Shown piece after piece: positions 29,093-37,575 of a stretch of 37,575 bases of DNA. Within the stretch, counting starts at the first letter, position 1. Every line of letters starts with the position of its first letter. Below the pieces are notes generated by a model. That model saw only the letters and a program-made list of their open reading frames with translations. It was not told the origin of the DNA and searched no databases. A program made the position numbers and the translations under genes. The DNA comes from an uncultured SAR86 cluster bacterium. GTDB lineage: Bacteria > Pseudomonadota > Gammaproteobacteria > Magnimaribacterales > D2472. Location of the stretch: assembly GCA_902509555.1 (NCBI GenBank), contig CABWYS010000008.1, forward strand, positions 1 to 37,575. Direction: 5' to 3'.

Positions 29093-29842
29093 ATGAGCAA
29101 CATCACTTTTGATTATTCTAATGTGAATATCCTTGTTACAGGTGGAACCAGTGGTATTGGTAAAGCTATTTCAGAGGCTTATTTAGCTTCAGGAGCAAAT
29201 GTAACAATTACGGGAACAAAATCCTCTATAGAAGATTATGAAGATATTTCAAAAGAGTTTTCTTACCTTAAATTAAATCTAGAAGATAAAACAAATATTG
29301 ATGAAATTAAAAAATCTATAAAAAAATTAGATATTCTTATTAATAATGGTGGCTTAAGTTTTCCAGACGGAAAAAGTGAAGATGATCCAGATATCTTTGA
29401 TAGAGCTGTATATATTCACCTAAATAGCTTTTATAGATTATCTAGTTTACTTCAACCCATCCTAATGAAATCTTCTTTTCAAGGGGGTTCATCTATTATA
29501 GGTATTGCTTCAATGACATCTTTTTTTGGCATGCCAATTGTTCCAGGTTATGGGGCTGGTAAAGCTGGTTTAGTTCAACTTATAAAGACTTTATCAATGA
29601 AATGGGCCAATCAATCAATTCGAGTTAATGCTGTAGCTGCAGGATATATTAAAACGCGAATGACTGAACCCATAATAAATTCAGAAGAATTTTCAAAAGA
29701 TATTTTAAATAGAATTCCATTGAAGGAATTTGGAGACCCTGCTGATATAGCTAATACTGTATTATTCTTAACATCCCCTTCTGCTAAATACATCACAGGA
29801 GAAACTATCAGAGTTGACGGGGGATATTCTATTTCCAGTTAA
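29093..29842 (+). CDS. SDR family oxidoreductase
   Basis: TGGTSGIGKAI, NNGG, catalytic Ser and YxxxK (YGAGK), C-terminal GETIRVDGGYSIS. ATG at 29093 preferred over 29075. Confidence 0.92.
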   Translation: MSNITFDYSNVNILVTGGTSGIGKAISEAYLASGANVTITGTKSSIEDYEDISKEFSYLKLNLEDKTNIDEIKKSIKKLDILINNGGLSFPDGKSEDDPDIFDRAVYIHLNSFYRLSSLLQPILMKSSFQGGSSIIGIASMTSFFGMPIVPGYGAGKAGLVQLIKTLSMKWANQSIRVNAVAAGYIKTRMTEPIINSEEFSKDILNRIPLKEFGDPADIANTVLFLTSPSAKYITGETIRVDGGYSISS

Positions 29843-29844
29843 AG

Positions 29845-31089
29845 ATGTCAAATAAGATTAAAATTAATGACTTATCAAACCCAACACTAACTGAATTTCA
29901 AAAGACTGCAAAAAATTACGGCGAGACTCTAAAAGTAGAGTTAACTTCAGAGGCTGTAATTCAAAAAGCGAGTGAAAAATCTAAACTTCAAGATTTTGGA
30001 GACGAAGATTTTATCTCAAGATTAGATATTTTGATGCAGTCAGTTTCAAATGATGAGGGGTTAGCAGGAATAGGAAAGCTCGGTATATTTAATGATCAAG
30101 TTAGATATGCTGAGAATAGGCTAAAGTTTGAAAGATTTAAGAAAAAGTTCCCTGAATATAATGAAGAAGTTATCTCAAAACCTATTATCATAATTGGTCT
30201 GCCGAGATCTGGGACAACACATCTTCTTAATCTTATTGCGTCTGATTCAAGGTTAAAATCTATCCCATATTGGCAAAGTCTAAGACCATTTCATGAAAAA
30301 TTGATAGATTTAAATAATGAGGAAGATTCAAGACAAGAGGTGGCTTTTGAAGAGTATAAAAGTTTTCTCGAAACTATGCCTTTACTGAAATCAATGCATG
30401 ACATGCATCCAAATCATATTCATGAGGAGATTGAGCTTCAAGCAATGGATTTCTCAACTTATCTTCCAGAATGGTTAGCTTATGTTCCAGAATGGAGGGA
30501 TTATTATCTTACACATGATCAAAGAAATCATTATGAATATTTGAAGGACGTCTTGAGGGCTATGCAATTTATTAAAGGGCCCAAAAAATGGGTACTAAAA
30601 TCACCGCAGCATCTCGAACAAATACTTCCTCTGTTGAGAACTTTCCCAGATGCAACTTTTGCAATTACTTACAGAGACCCATTGTCAGTAGTATTATCAA
30701 CAGCAACAATGCTTTCTTATGGTGATAGGGTAAGAAGGTATCAAGTAGATCCAAAAAGTAATTTTAATTATTGGCACGATAGAATTAAAACACTTCTAGA
30801 GAGATTTACAGAAGACTATCAATTGATTCCTGCAGATCAAAAATGTGATATCTTTTTTCAAGACCTGATAAAAGATAATCTTAATAGCGTTAAGAACATC
30901 TATTCAAAAAATTCTTTTAAGTTCGATAAGCTCGCAAACGATGAAATTAAGGAATATATGAATTCAAATAAAAGAGGTAAACACGGACAAGTTATATATA
31001 ACTTGGAAGATTTTGGCGTGGATAAATCAGAGTCCTATGAATCTTTTAAATTTTATTTTGATGAATTTGATGTATTAAAAGAAATTTAA
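29845..31089 (+). CDS. Sulfotransferase family protein
   Basis: 5'-phosphosulfate-binding loop PIIIIGLPRSGTTHLLNLI; 3'-phosphate region ATFAITYRDPLSVVLS. Confidence 0.88.
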   Translation: MSNKIKINDLSNPTLTEFQKTAKNYGETLKVELTSEAVIQKASEKSKLQDFGDEDFISRLDILMQSVSNDEGLAGIGKLGIFNDQVRYAENRLKFERFKKKFPEYNEEVISKPIIIIGLPRSGTTHLLNLIASDSRLKSIPYWQSLRPFHEKLIDLNNEEDSRQEVAFEEYKSFLETMPLLKSMHDMHPNHIHEEIELQAMDFSTYLPEWLAYVPEWRDYYLTHDQRNHYEYLKDVLRAMQFIKGPKKWVLKSPQHLEQILPLLRTFPDATFAITYRDPLSVVLSTATMLSYGDRVRRYQVDPKSNFNYWHDRIKTLLERFTEDYQLIPADQKCDIFFQDLIKDNLNSVKNIYSKNSFKFDKLANDEIKEYMNSNKRGKHGQVIYNLEDFGVDKSESYESFKFYFDEFDVLKEI

Positions 31090-31544
31090 GTGATCCACAT
31101 TGACAACGTTTCTGCAATATAGGCTGGTTTTTCAACACCCTCTATCTCCATTGTTACAGAAGCTTTTACAAGATATTGTCCCGGATTTTTTTCTATAATA
31201 TCCAAAATTCTCGTGTTAAGCCTAACCCTTGAGTCAACAGCCACCGGGCTTAAAAAGCGGACTTTATCTAGTCCATAATTTAAACCCATTTTTGCTCCCT
31301 CAACCACTAATGCTGTATCTTTACCAAGGCCAGCAACTAGTGAAAGTGAAAGAAAACCATGTGCAATTGTTGAGCCGAAAATAGGCGTAGCTTGTTCTGA
31401 GTCAACATGAATAAATTGATGATCTTCTGTAGCATCTGCAAATTTGTTAATTCTGTCCTGATCAACTTTAAACCATTCAGTGGCTCCTAAGTCCTTTCCA
31501 ACATAATCTTTTAAATCTTCAGGTTTCACTATTGTTATTGCCAT
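31086..31544 (-). CDS. MaoC-like (R)-specific enoyl-CoA hydratase
   Basis: Hot-dog fold: DQDRINKFADATEDHQFIHVDSEQA...FGSTIAHGFLSLSLV. Confidence 0.92.
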   Translation of the reverse strand: MAITIVKPEDLKDYVGKDLGATEWFKVDQDRINKFADATEDHQFIHVDSEQATPIFGSTIAHGFLSLSLVAGLGKDTALVVEGAKMGLNYGLDKVRFLSPVAVDSRVRLNTRILDIIEKNPGQYLVKASVTMEIEGVEKPAYIAETLSMWIT

Positions 31545-31545
31545 T

Positions 31546-33162
31546 TTATTCCTCCATTAAATGATCTTTATATTCTTCTCTTAATTCAACTTTTAATAAC
31601 TTTCCGGTTGCTCCGTGAGGAAGTTCTTTTACAAAAATAATATCATCGGGCAACCACCACTTCACAACCTTTTCTAATAAGAAATCATTGATTTCCTGCT
31701 TATCAATATCATTTCCATCTTTGGTAATTAAAAATAGTAAAGGTCTCTCATCCCACTTAGGATGTGGAACTCCCACAACACATGCTTCAAGAACATTTTC
31801 GTGAGTTAGCACAGCATTTTCTAGATCAATTGAACTAATCCACTCTCCGCCAGTCTTAATAACATCTTTTGCTCTATCAACAATCTGCATACACCCATCT
31901 GGATGGATAGTTGCGACATCTCCAGTATCAAACCAACCCTCCTCATCTACAGCAGGACCGTCTGCCTTATAATATGTATGCATTATCCATGGCCCTTTCA
32001 CCTTTAGAGCACCACTAGCCTCTCCGTCTCTTGGAAGTTCATTATTTTCATCACCAACGGTCTTAATCTCTACGCCAAACATCGGATAGCCTTGTTTAGT
32101 TTGAAGTTGATATCTTTCTTCTTTGGAAAGACTCATAGCTTTCTTAGTTGGAGCATTTAAAGTTCCAAGAGGACTCATTTCTGTCATTCCCCATCCATGA
32201 GTTAAAAATGCATCATGCTGTTCATCAAATGCTTTAATCATTGCATATGGCGCTGCAGAACCTCCAACCAAAACTTGATCGACTGTGTCAAGCTTTAACC
32301 CTTTTCCTTCAAGATACTGCAATAGTCCAAGCCATACAGTTGGAACACCCAGCATAGAGTCAACTGATTCTTGCTTTACTAACTCATACAAGGACTCTCC
32401 ATCCAGAGCATGGCAAGGCAATACCAAAGTTATTCCGAGGATTAATGCGCAATAAGGCACACCCCAAGCATTAACATGAAACATAGGAACAACTGGTAAG
32501 ACTGAGCTAGAAGAGTCGAAACCCATAGCTCCAGATACAGAAATTGCATGCAAAATAGTTGACCTATGAGAATATAAGACCCCCTTAGGATTGCCAGTAG
32601 TTCCTGAGGTATAACACAAAGCAACTGCATCATCTTCACTCAATTCAGGCCAAACGTATTCATCTGATTCATCCTGTATTAATTCATCATAACTTAACGC
32701 ATTTTTTAAATTATTTTCTGGAATAGCATCTTTTGATGAGGCAATAATTATCAATTTAACTGTATCTAATTTATCTTGAACGCTCTCCACAAGTGGAATA
32801 AATGTAGGATCGACAATTAAAACCTCGTCCTCTGCATGATTAAGTATATATATTAACTGATCAGGGGAATATCTTGGATTTAAGGTATGTAGGATAGCTC
32901 CCATACCAGAAACTGCAAAATAGGTTTCAAAGTGCCTACTGTTATTCCAGGCAATAGTTGCAACTCGATCATGTGCATTTACACCAAGTTTTGCAAGGGC
33001 ATTAGCAAGCTTCTTAGATCGTTTAATTGACTCTCCATATGTAGTCGAATTTATTGAACCATCTAGTTCTCGTGAAACTAATTTGCCATCAAAATTATAT
33101 TTTTCAGCATGTAAAATTGCCTGCGGGATTGTTAAATCCCAGTTCATCATATTGCCTTTCAT
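31546..33162 (-). CDS. AMP-binding medium/long-chain acyl-CoA ligase (AlkK/DmdB-like)
   Basis: AMP-binding motif [24 protein letters not shown] motifs [10 protein letters not shown]-like and [15 protein letters not shown]; terminal Lys in [13 protein letters not shown]. Confidence 0.9.
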   Translation of the reverse strand: MKGNMMNWDLTIPQAILHAEKYNFDGKLVSRELDGSINSTTYGESIKRSKKLANALAKLGVNAHDRVATIAWNNSRHFETYFAVSGMGAILHTLNPRYSPDQLIYILNHAEDEVLIVDPTFIPLVESVQDKLDTVKLIIIASSKDAIPENNLKNALSYDELIQDESDEYVWPELSEDDAVALCYTSGTTGNPKGVLYSHRSTILHAISVSGAMGFDSSSSVLPVVPMFHVNAWGVPYCALILGITLVLPCHALDGESLYELVKQESVDSMLGVPTVWLGLLQYLEGKGLKLDTVDQVLVGGSAAPYAMIKAFDEQHDAFLTHGWGMTEMSPLGTLNAPTKKAMSLSKEERYQLQTKQGYPMFGVEIKTVGDENNELPRDGEASGALKVKGPWIMHTYYKADGPAVDEEGWFDTGDVATIHPDGCMQIVDRAKDVIKTGGEWISSIDLENAVLTHENVLEACVVGVPHPKWDERPLLFLITKDGNDIDKQEINDFLLEKVVKWWLPDDIIFVKELPHGATGKLLKVELREEYKDHLMEE

Positions 33163-33185
33163 TGAAATATCCCCTTTATTTGAGC

Positions 33186-34229
33186 TTATATTCTAAATCT
33201 TTTTTTTAGAGCAGAAACAGAAATTTCATCTTGCTCATTAAGAATAAATCTTAACATATGCAAATAAGAATAAAGCTCTAGTTTTAATGGGTGATGCCAT
33301 GCCCATAATAATGTTTCAATATTAGATAAGTCTTTTTTAGGATTCTTTATACGAGGTTCAAATTTAAACAAATGCATTAAATTTATAAATTCCTTGGGAA
33401 AATCCATATTTAAAAAATATTTTTTAGGACTAATATCCTGGTTATTGAGGAATTGTCCTAAAAAATCTAAACATATTAGATCAGTTTCAATTAATCCTGT
33501 TGGGTTAATCATAACGCCATCAAGTATCTTTGATGAATCAAAAGACAAAGATTGATATGAGTCCAGAATAACTTTTGGACCACAATAATCATTTGCAAAA
33601 TAGTTATCCCAAAAAATTAATGGGCGCTTAAAAAGATTCTTCCAGGTCTCAACCTCCTCTTCAGATGAGTATTTAGAGACCACATAAGATCCAGTCCAGA
33701 AAATAGGCACCTTAATATTTAAAAGTTCATTAAATTCACTCAAATATTTACTAGAAAAAATATCTGGTGAAGCCTGAGAGGATGAATATTCCTGAGGCAC
33801 AGCAAAGAAATTAATTTCAGGAAAGTGCTCTATACATTCATTTACAATTTGAGCATGTAACGCCCCGGATGATTCGATGAAAAGATCATCAAAAAGGATT
33901 GCAAAATTCTCTATATCACTTTTTTTTATCGATGATATATTCTGGAATAAAATCTGCAAATCATTTTCTAGGCTAAAATTTATGCCTGGCGAAATACCAA
34001 AAATGATCTCTATACCTTTTGTATTAGCCTCCCTTGCAAATGAACTGAAGGCATTGAGCCAACTATCTGGATAAGAGTCTCTCCAAAAAGTTCTATGAAA
34101 TCTATCTTCCTTAGGACAATATAAATACGATTTAAGATTATTGTGCTCCAAATTAGACAATATTCTTGATCTGTCTTCCCAGCTAAGTAGCTGACCATAA
34201 TAACCTTCTATGTATCCTGAAAAAATCAT
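33186..34229 (-). CDS. GH84-family beta-N-acetylglucosaminidase (O-GlcNAcase-like catalytic domain), no signal peptide
   Basis: SGYIEGYYGQLLSWEDRSRIL...LKSYLYCPKEDRFHRTFWRDSYP...GISPGINFS...FAILFDDLF (Asp-Asp pair), FWTGSYVVSKYS, FWDNYFANDYC all match GH84 landmarks. Confidence 0.85.
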   Translation of the reverse strand: MIFSGYIEGYYGQLLSWEDRSRILSNLEHNNLKSYLYCPKEDRFHRTFWRDSYPDSWLNAFSSFAREANTKGIEIIFGISPGINFSLENDLQILFQNISSIKKSDIENFAILFDDLFIESSGALHAQIVNECIEHFPEINFFAVPQEYSSSQASPDIFSSKYLSEFNELLNIKVPIFWTGSYVVSKYSSEEEVETWKNLFKRPLIFWDNYFANDYCGPKVILDSYQSLSFDSSKILDGVMINPTGLIETDLICLDFLGQFLNNQDISPKKYFLNMDFPKEFINLMHLFKFEPRIKNPKKDLSNIETLLWAWHHPLKLELYSYLHMLRFILNEQDEISVSALKKRFRI

Positions 34230-34292
34230 TTTATTTTTTTATATAAATATCATAATACCAATCTTAAGCTTTCGCATGACACTATGTAAATT

Positions 34293-35117
34293 TTATAATT
34301 TATCTGCATATGTAAATCTATCTAATCCCTGAAGATCTTTTTTTGTACTAATATTTTTATAACCTAAGTCTTTTAAAATATTTGAAACCTCCTCTGCTTG
34401 AGAGTAACCATGTTCAAAAATAATTTTCCCTCCCAACTTTAAAGAATTTATCCCTTGTGAGGCAATTTCATAAAAGCTTTGGGATCCGCTATCAGAAGTT
34501 AATGCAATTAAAGGTTCGTGTTTCAGATCATCAAGATGTGCATCGTTCGGTTTTAAATATGGAGGATTAGAAATAATTAAATCGAGAGAATTTTTAACTG
34601 AACAAGACATCCAGTCAGACTGAACAATCATTACATTATTAGCATGATGCTTTTTTCTATTTATTAAAGCTACCTCTAATGCTTTTTCTGAAATATCTGT
34701 AGCAAGGATTTTAAGATTTTTGTTTTTTAGAACAATTGATATAGCAATACATCCAGAGCCTGTTCCGATCTCAAAAATTTTTGCATTTTTTGAGAATTGT
34801 AAATCTAAAACCCAATCAATGATTAATTCGGTTTCTGGCCGAGGGATTAATACTCTTGGATCAACATAAAATTTATATCCATAGAATTCTGACTCTCTTA
34901 AAATGTAATCAAGAGGAATGTTAGCTAAGTAAGATGAAAAAAAAGTATCAATTTTGCAAATTTGCTCAGCTGATAAATCATAATCATCCTCTAAGGCAAG
35001 AATAGGATCGCTGATATCAAGAGATTTTAAGAAGAATTTTAAATCTCGCAAGATGTGCTTATGCCGATTTGCTTTTGATCTGGCAAAAATAAAATAGGAT
35101 TTAAGACCTTGTTTCAA
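34293..35117 (-). CDS. prmC: Peptide chain release factor N5-glutamine methyltransferase
   Basis: IFEIGTGSGCIAISI, IISNPPYLKPND; next to prfA. Confidence 0.95.
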   Translation of the reverse strand: MKQGLKSYFIFARSKANRHKHILRDLKFFLKSLDISDPILALEDDYDLSAEQICKIDTFFSSYLANIPLDYILRESEFYGYKFYVDPRVLIPRPETELIIDWVLDLQFSKNAKIFEIGTGSGCIAISIVLKNKNLKILATDISEKALEVALINRKKHHANNVMIVQSDWMSCSVKNSLDLIISNPPYLKPNDAHLDDLKHEPLIALTSDSGSQSFYEIASQGINSLKLGGKIIFEHGYSQAEEVSNILKDLGYKNISTKKDLQGLDRFTYADKL

Positions 35118-36209
35118 TTATGAATTTTCTTCTAAATTAAAAAGCTGAGCTAATTGATTCTCAGTAATTAGCGCTTGGCAAATAGAAATCATATCGCCAT
35201 CCATCACTTGGTCTAAATTGTGCTGAGTTAGCTTGATTCTGTGATCAGTGATACGTCCCTGAGGGAAATTATAAGTCCTAATCTTTTCACTTCTGTCTCC
35301 AGTGCCTACAAGGATTTTTCTTTCGCTAGCAATTGTATTTTGCTGCTCATCAATTTCATTTTGCTTCAATTTAGCAACTAATAATGCCATGGCTTTAGCC
35401 TTATTCTTGTGTTGAGATCGATCATCTTGACATTCCACGACAACTCCTGTTGGGATGTGAGTTAATCTAACAGCAGAGTCAGTTTTATTAACATGTTGCC
35501 CACCGGCACCAGATGCCCTATAAGTGTCGACCCTTAACTCACTTTTATCTATCTCTATATCTTGAACCTCATCAACTTCAGGCAAGATTGCAACCGTAAC
35601 AGTTGAAGTATGAATTCTTCCTTGCGATTCAGTCTCAGGAACCCTCTGAACACGATGCACCCCCGATTCAAACTTTAGAAATTTAAAAACTCCTTGGCCA
35701 TTAATTTTAACCACAGCTTCTTTTAATCCACTTGGTTCAGACTGCTTAATATTTACTATTTCTACCTTCCAGCCTTGGCGCTCAGATAACCTTGAATACA
35801 TTCTGAATAAATCTGCTGCAAATATTGCAGCCTCATCACCCCCTGCCCCAGCTCTAATCTCAAGGTAAGCTGCTCCATCATCTGCTTCATCTTTGGGCAA
35901 GAGCATAAATTTTAAATTTTTTTCAAGCTCAGTAATCTTTTCTTGATTAGCGGTAACCTCAATTTTTGCGAGCTCTATTAATTCTGAGTCACCAGAGTCT
36001 AAAAGTTCCTTTGCTCCAGTTAACTCTTTTTCAGTATCTTGCAGTGATTTAAATAGATCAACTATCGGTGTGATTTCAGAATATTCTTTATTTAATTGTG
36101 TGAATTGCGCCATATCATCTGTTGCACCCTCTCTGGCAAGAGCTTCATGAATCTCAACTGACCTTAATCTTAAACTCTCTAATTTTGTAATAATGGATTC
36201 TTCAAGCAC
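35118..36209 (-). CDS. prfA: Peptide chain release factor 1
   Basis: GGQ motif RASGAGGQHVNKTDSAVRLTHIPTGVVVECQDDRSQHKNK. Confidence 0.97.
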   Translation of the reverse strand: MLEESIITKLESLRLRSVEIHEALAREGATDDMAQFTQLNKEYSEITPIVDLFKSLQDTEKELTGAKELLDSGDSELIELAKIEVTANQEKITELEKNLKFMLLPKDEADDGAAYLEIRAGAGGDEAAIFAADLFRMYSRLSERQGWKVEIVNIKQSEPSGLKEAVVKINGQGVFKFLKFESGVHRVQRVPETESQGRIHTSTVTVAILPEVDEVQDIEIDKSELRVDTYRASGAGGQHVNKTDSAVRLTHIPTGVVVECQDDRSQHKNKAKAMALLVAKLKQNEIDEQQNTIASERKILVGTGDRSEKIRTYNFPQGRITDHRIKLTQHNLDQVMDGDMISICQALITENQLAQLFNLEENS

Positions 36210-37416
36210 TTCTAATTTCCTTAATCATAGACAAAATAGCATTAGGGGTTAGTTTAGAAATGTATTGTAGCTGATCATCTGAAACAATATGCATTTGCTT
36301 AAGCGATGAATAGGGATCATCTGAATTTAATAATCCCAAAAAGTCTTGATCATCAATCTTACTAGATACATTCTTAAGGGCAGCATATGCCTCATTACGA
36401 CTATATTTGTTAGCTTTATCTTGATTCAAAGAATTAACTCTACCTTGAATGAGATCCCTTGCTTTTAATGCCTCAAATGAACGTTCTTCTAAATTCTCTT
36501 GAGTAACAAGCTCGATATCTTCAATTGTAAAAAGATAAGCGTACTCTAAATCTCTTACTTGATCTTCTATATTTCTGGGAACTCCCAAATCAATTAATAG
36601 CATTGGTTTATTTTTTCTTTCTCTCATGGCTTGCTCTATCAAACCTTTTCCAATAATTGGCAAGGGCGAATTAATAGAGGTTACTAAAATATCTGTATTT
36701 TGAATAAGAACCCCAAGCTGAGATAAATGCGTTGTTTCTATTGATAAAGAGTTATTAATGGTTAATGTTTTCTTGGAACGATTAACTGCATTAATATTCT
36801 TAATGCCATTATCATGAAAATTTTCAATGACGCTTAACGCCATCTGGCCGGCTCCTACTATTGTAAGTTTTTGCTGAGTCGGATCTTCAAAAATCTCTTG
36901 GACAATTTTTAATGATAGGCCTGAAACAGATAAGGAATTAAAACCAATTTGTGTTTCTGTTCTTGCTGCTTTTGCAATTGAAATAATGTCATCAGTTAGG
37001 CGCTGAAATTCTCCTTTCAATGAGCCAAGTTCAATATATGTTTGAATTGATTTCTTAAATTGACCTAATATTTCTTGTTCGCCCAATACCTGAGAATCAA
37101 GACCGCTAGCAACATTGCACATGTGCTTAATAGCCTCATTACCATTAAAAAAATATAAATCATTGTTCAAAGAATCGCTGGAACCAAAAAACTCAAGAGT
37201 CTTTTGGGCAATTTTAGTAGCGCTTCTTGAAGAGCCAAAAATATAAACCTCTGTCCTATTACAGGTAGATAGAGCAAAAAATGAATCTACAGAGTCACTA
37301 AAAGCGCTTTGAAAGAAATTTTTAAAGTCTTCTTGATTAGAGTCATTTATAATAAATAGCTCTCTTTCTGATAACTTTGTAGTCTTATGATTTATGCCAA
37401 ACAGCTGTAATTCCAT
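36202..37416 (-). CDS. hemA: Glutamyl-tRNA reductase
   Basis: GINHKTTKLSERE, catalytic Cys in LSTCNRTEVY, GLDSQVLGEQEILGQFKK. Confidence 0.97.
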   Translation of the reverse strand: MELQLFGINHKTTKLSERELFIINDSNQEDFKNFFQSAFSDSVDSFFALSTCNRTEVYIFGSSRSATKIAQKTLEFFGSSDSLNNDLYFFNGNEAIKHMCNVASGLDSQVLGEQEILGQFKKSIQTYIELGSLKGEFQRLTDDIISIAKAARTETQIGFNSLSVSGLSLKIVQEIFEDPTQQKLTIVGAGQMALSVIENFHDNGIKNINAVNRSKKTLTINNSLSIETTHLSQLGVLIQNTDILVTSINSPLPIIGKGLIEQAMRERKNKPMLLIDLGVPRNIEDQVRDLEYAYLFTIEDIELVTQENLEERSFEALKARDLIQGRVNSLNQDKANKYSRNEAYAALKNVSSKIDDQDFLGLLNSDDPYSSLKQMHIVSDDQLQYISKLTPNAILSMIKEIRSA

Positions 37417-37575
37417 ATCAAAACTTATCTCAATATTATTTTTAGTATCCTTAGGCTCATGTTCATCAATATATCACTCAACATTTTCAGAAAAAGTATT
37501 TGTAGGTAAGTTATCTTTTACCAATACTCAAGACCACTCTAACTTTAATATTAAAGTTAAAGCTTTTCCTGAAAA
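37394..37575 (+). CDS. lolB: Lipoprotein N-terminus, probably LolB; cut by window edge
   Basis: In-frame ATG at 37394: MPNSCNSISKLISILFLVSLGSCSSIYHSTFSEKVFVGKLSFTNTQDHSNFNIKVKAFPE, lipobox LGSC. Divergent from hemA as lolB is in E. coli. Start overlaps the 5' end of hemA, so it is uncertain. Confidence 0.55.
   Translation, partial: MPNSCNSISKLISILFLVSLGSCSSIYHSTFSEKVFVGKLSFTNTQDHSNFNIKVKAFPE

Noticed and set aside
25934-34229. Mobile element or phage origin for the accessory block
   Set aside because: No integrase, transposase, tRNA boundary or flanking repeats seen; composition looks similar to neighbours.
34230-34292. Possible intrinsic terminator or small RNA between prmC and GH84
   Set aside because: Only weak AT-rich short inverted repeats; no GC stem plus U-tract.

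Overview
This is an AT-rich, very compact bacterial chromosome segment. Gene content and order are gammaproteobacterial; my guess, from compactness and content only, is a streamlined marine lineage such as SAR86. About 40 protein genes fill almost the whole window. I found no rRNA, tRNA, CRISPR array or insertion sequence. Recognisable conserved blocks are: rsmI/lpoA-like; sspA-petCBA-rpsI-rplM-zapE/degS-like; a metF-like gene; murA-ibaG-mlaC/kdsD-lptA-lptB-rpoN; mgtE; yhdP-mreDCB/gatCAB; and prmC-prfA-hemA/(lolB-like, partial). Between gatB and prmC lies an accessory block of about 8.3 kb (25934-34229). It encodes a fatty-acid-hydroxylase/sterol-desaturase family protein, a zinc-type alcohol dehydrogenase, an alkylsulfatase-like metallo-beta-lactamase-fold protein with altered metal motifs, an SDR, a sulfotransferase, a MaoC dehydratase, an AlkK/DmdB-like acyl-CoA ligase and a cytoplasmic GH84 (O-GlcNAcase-like) enzyme. 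That block, the GH84 gene, the terminator-free convergent junctions, the reduced mla/lpt loci and a 21-bp palindrome upstream of metF are the main leads. All assignments come from reading motifs and synteny; no searches were run.
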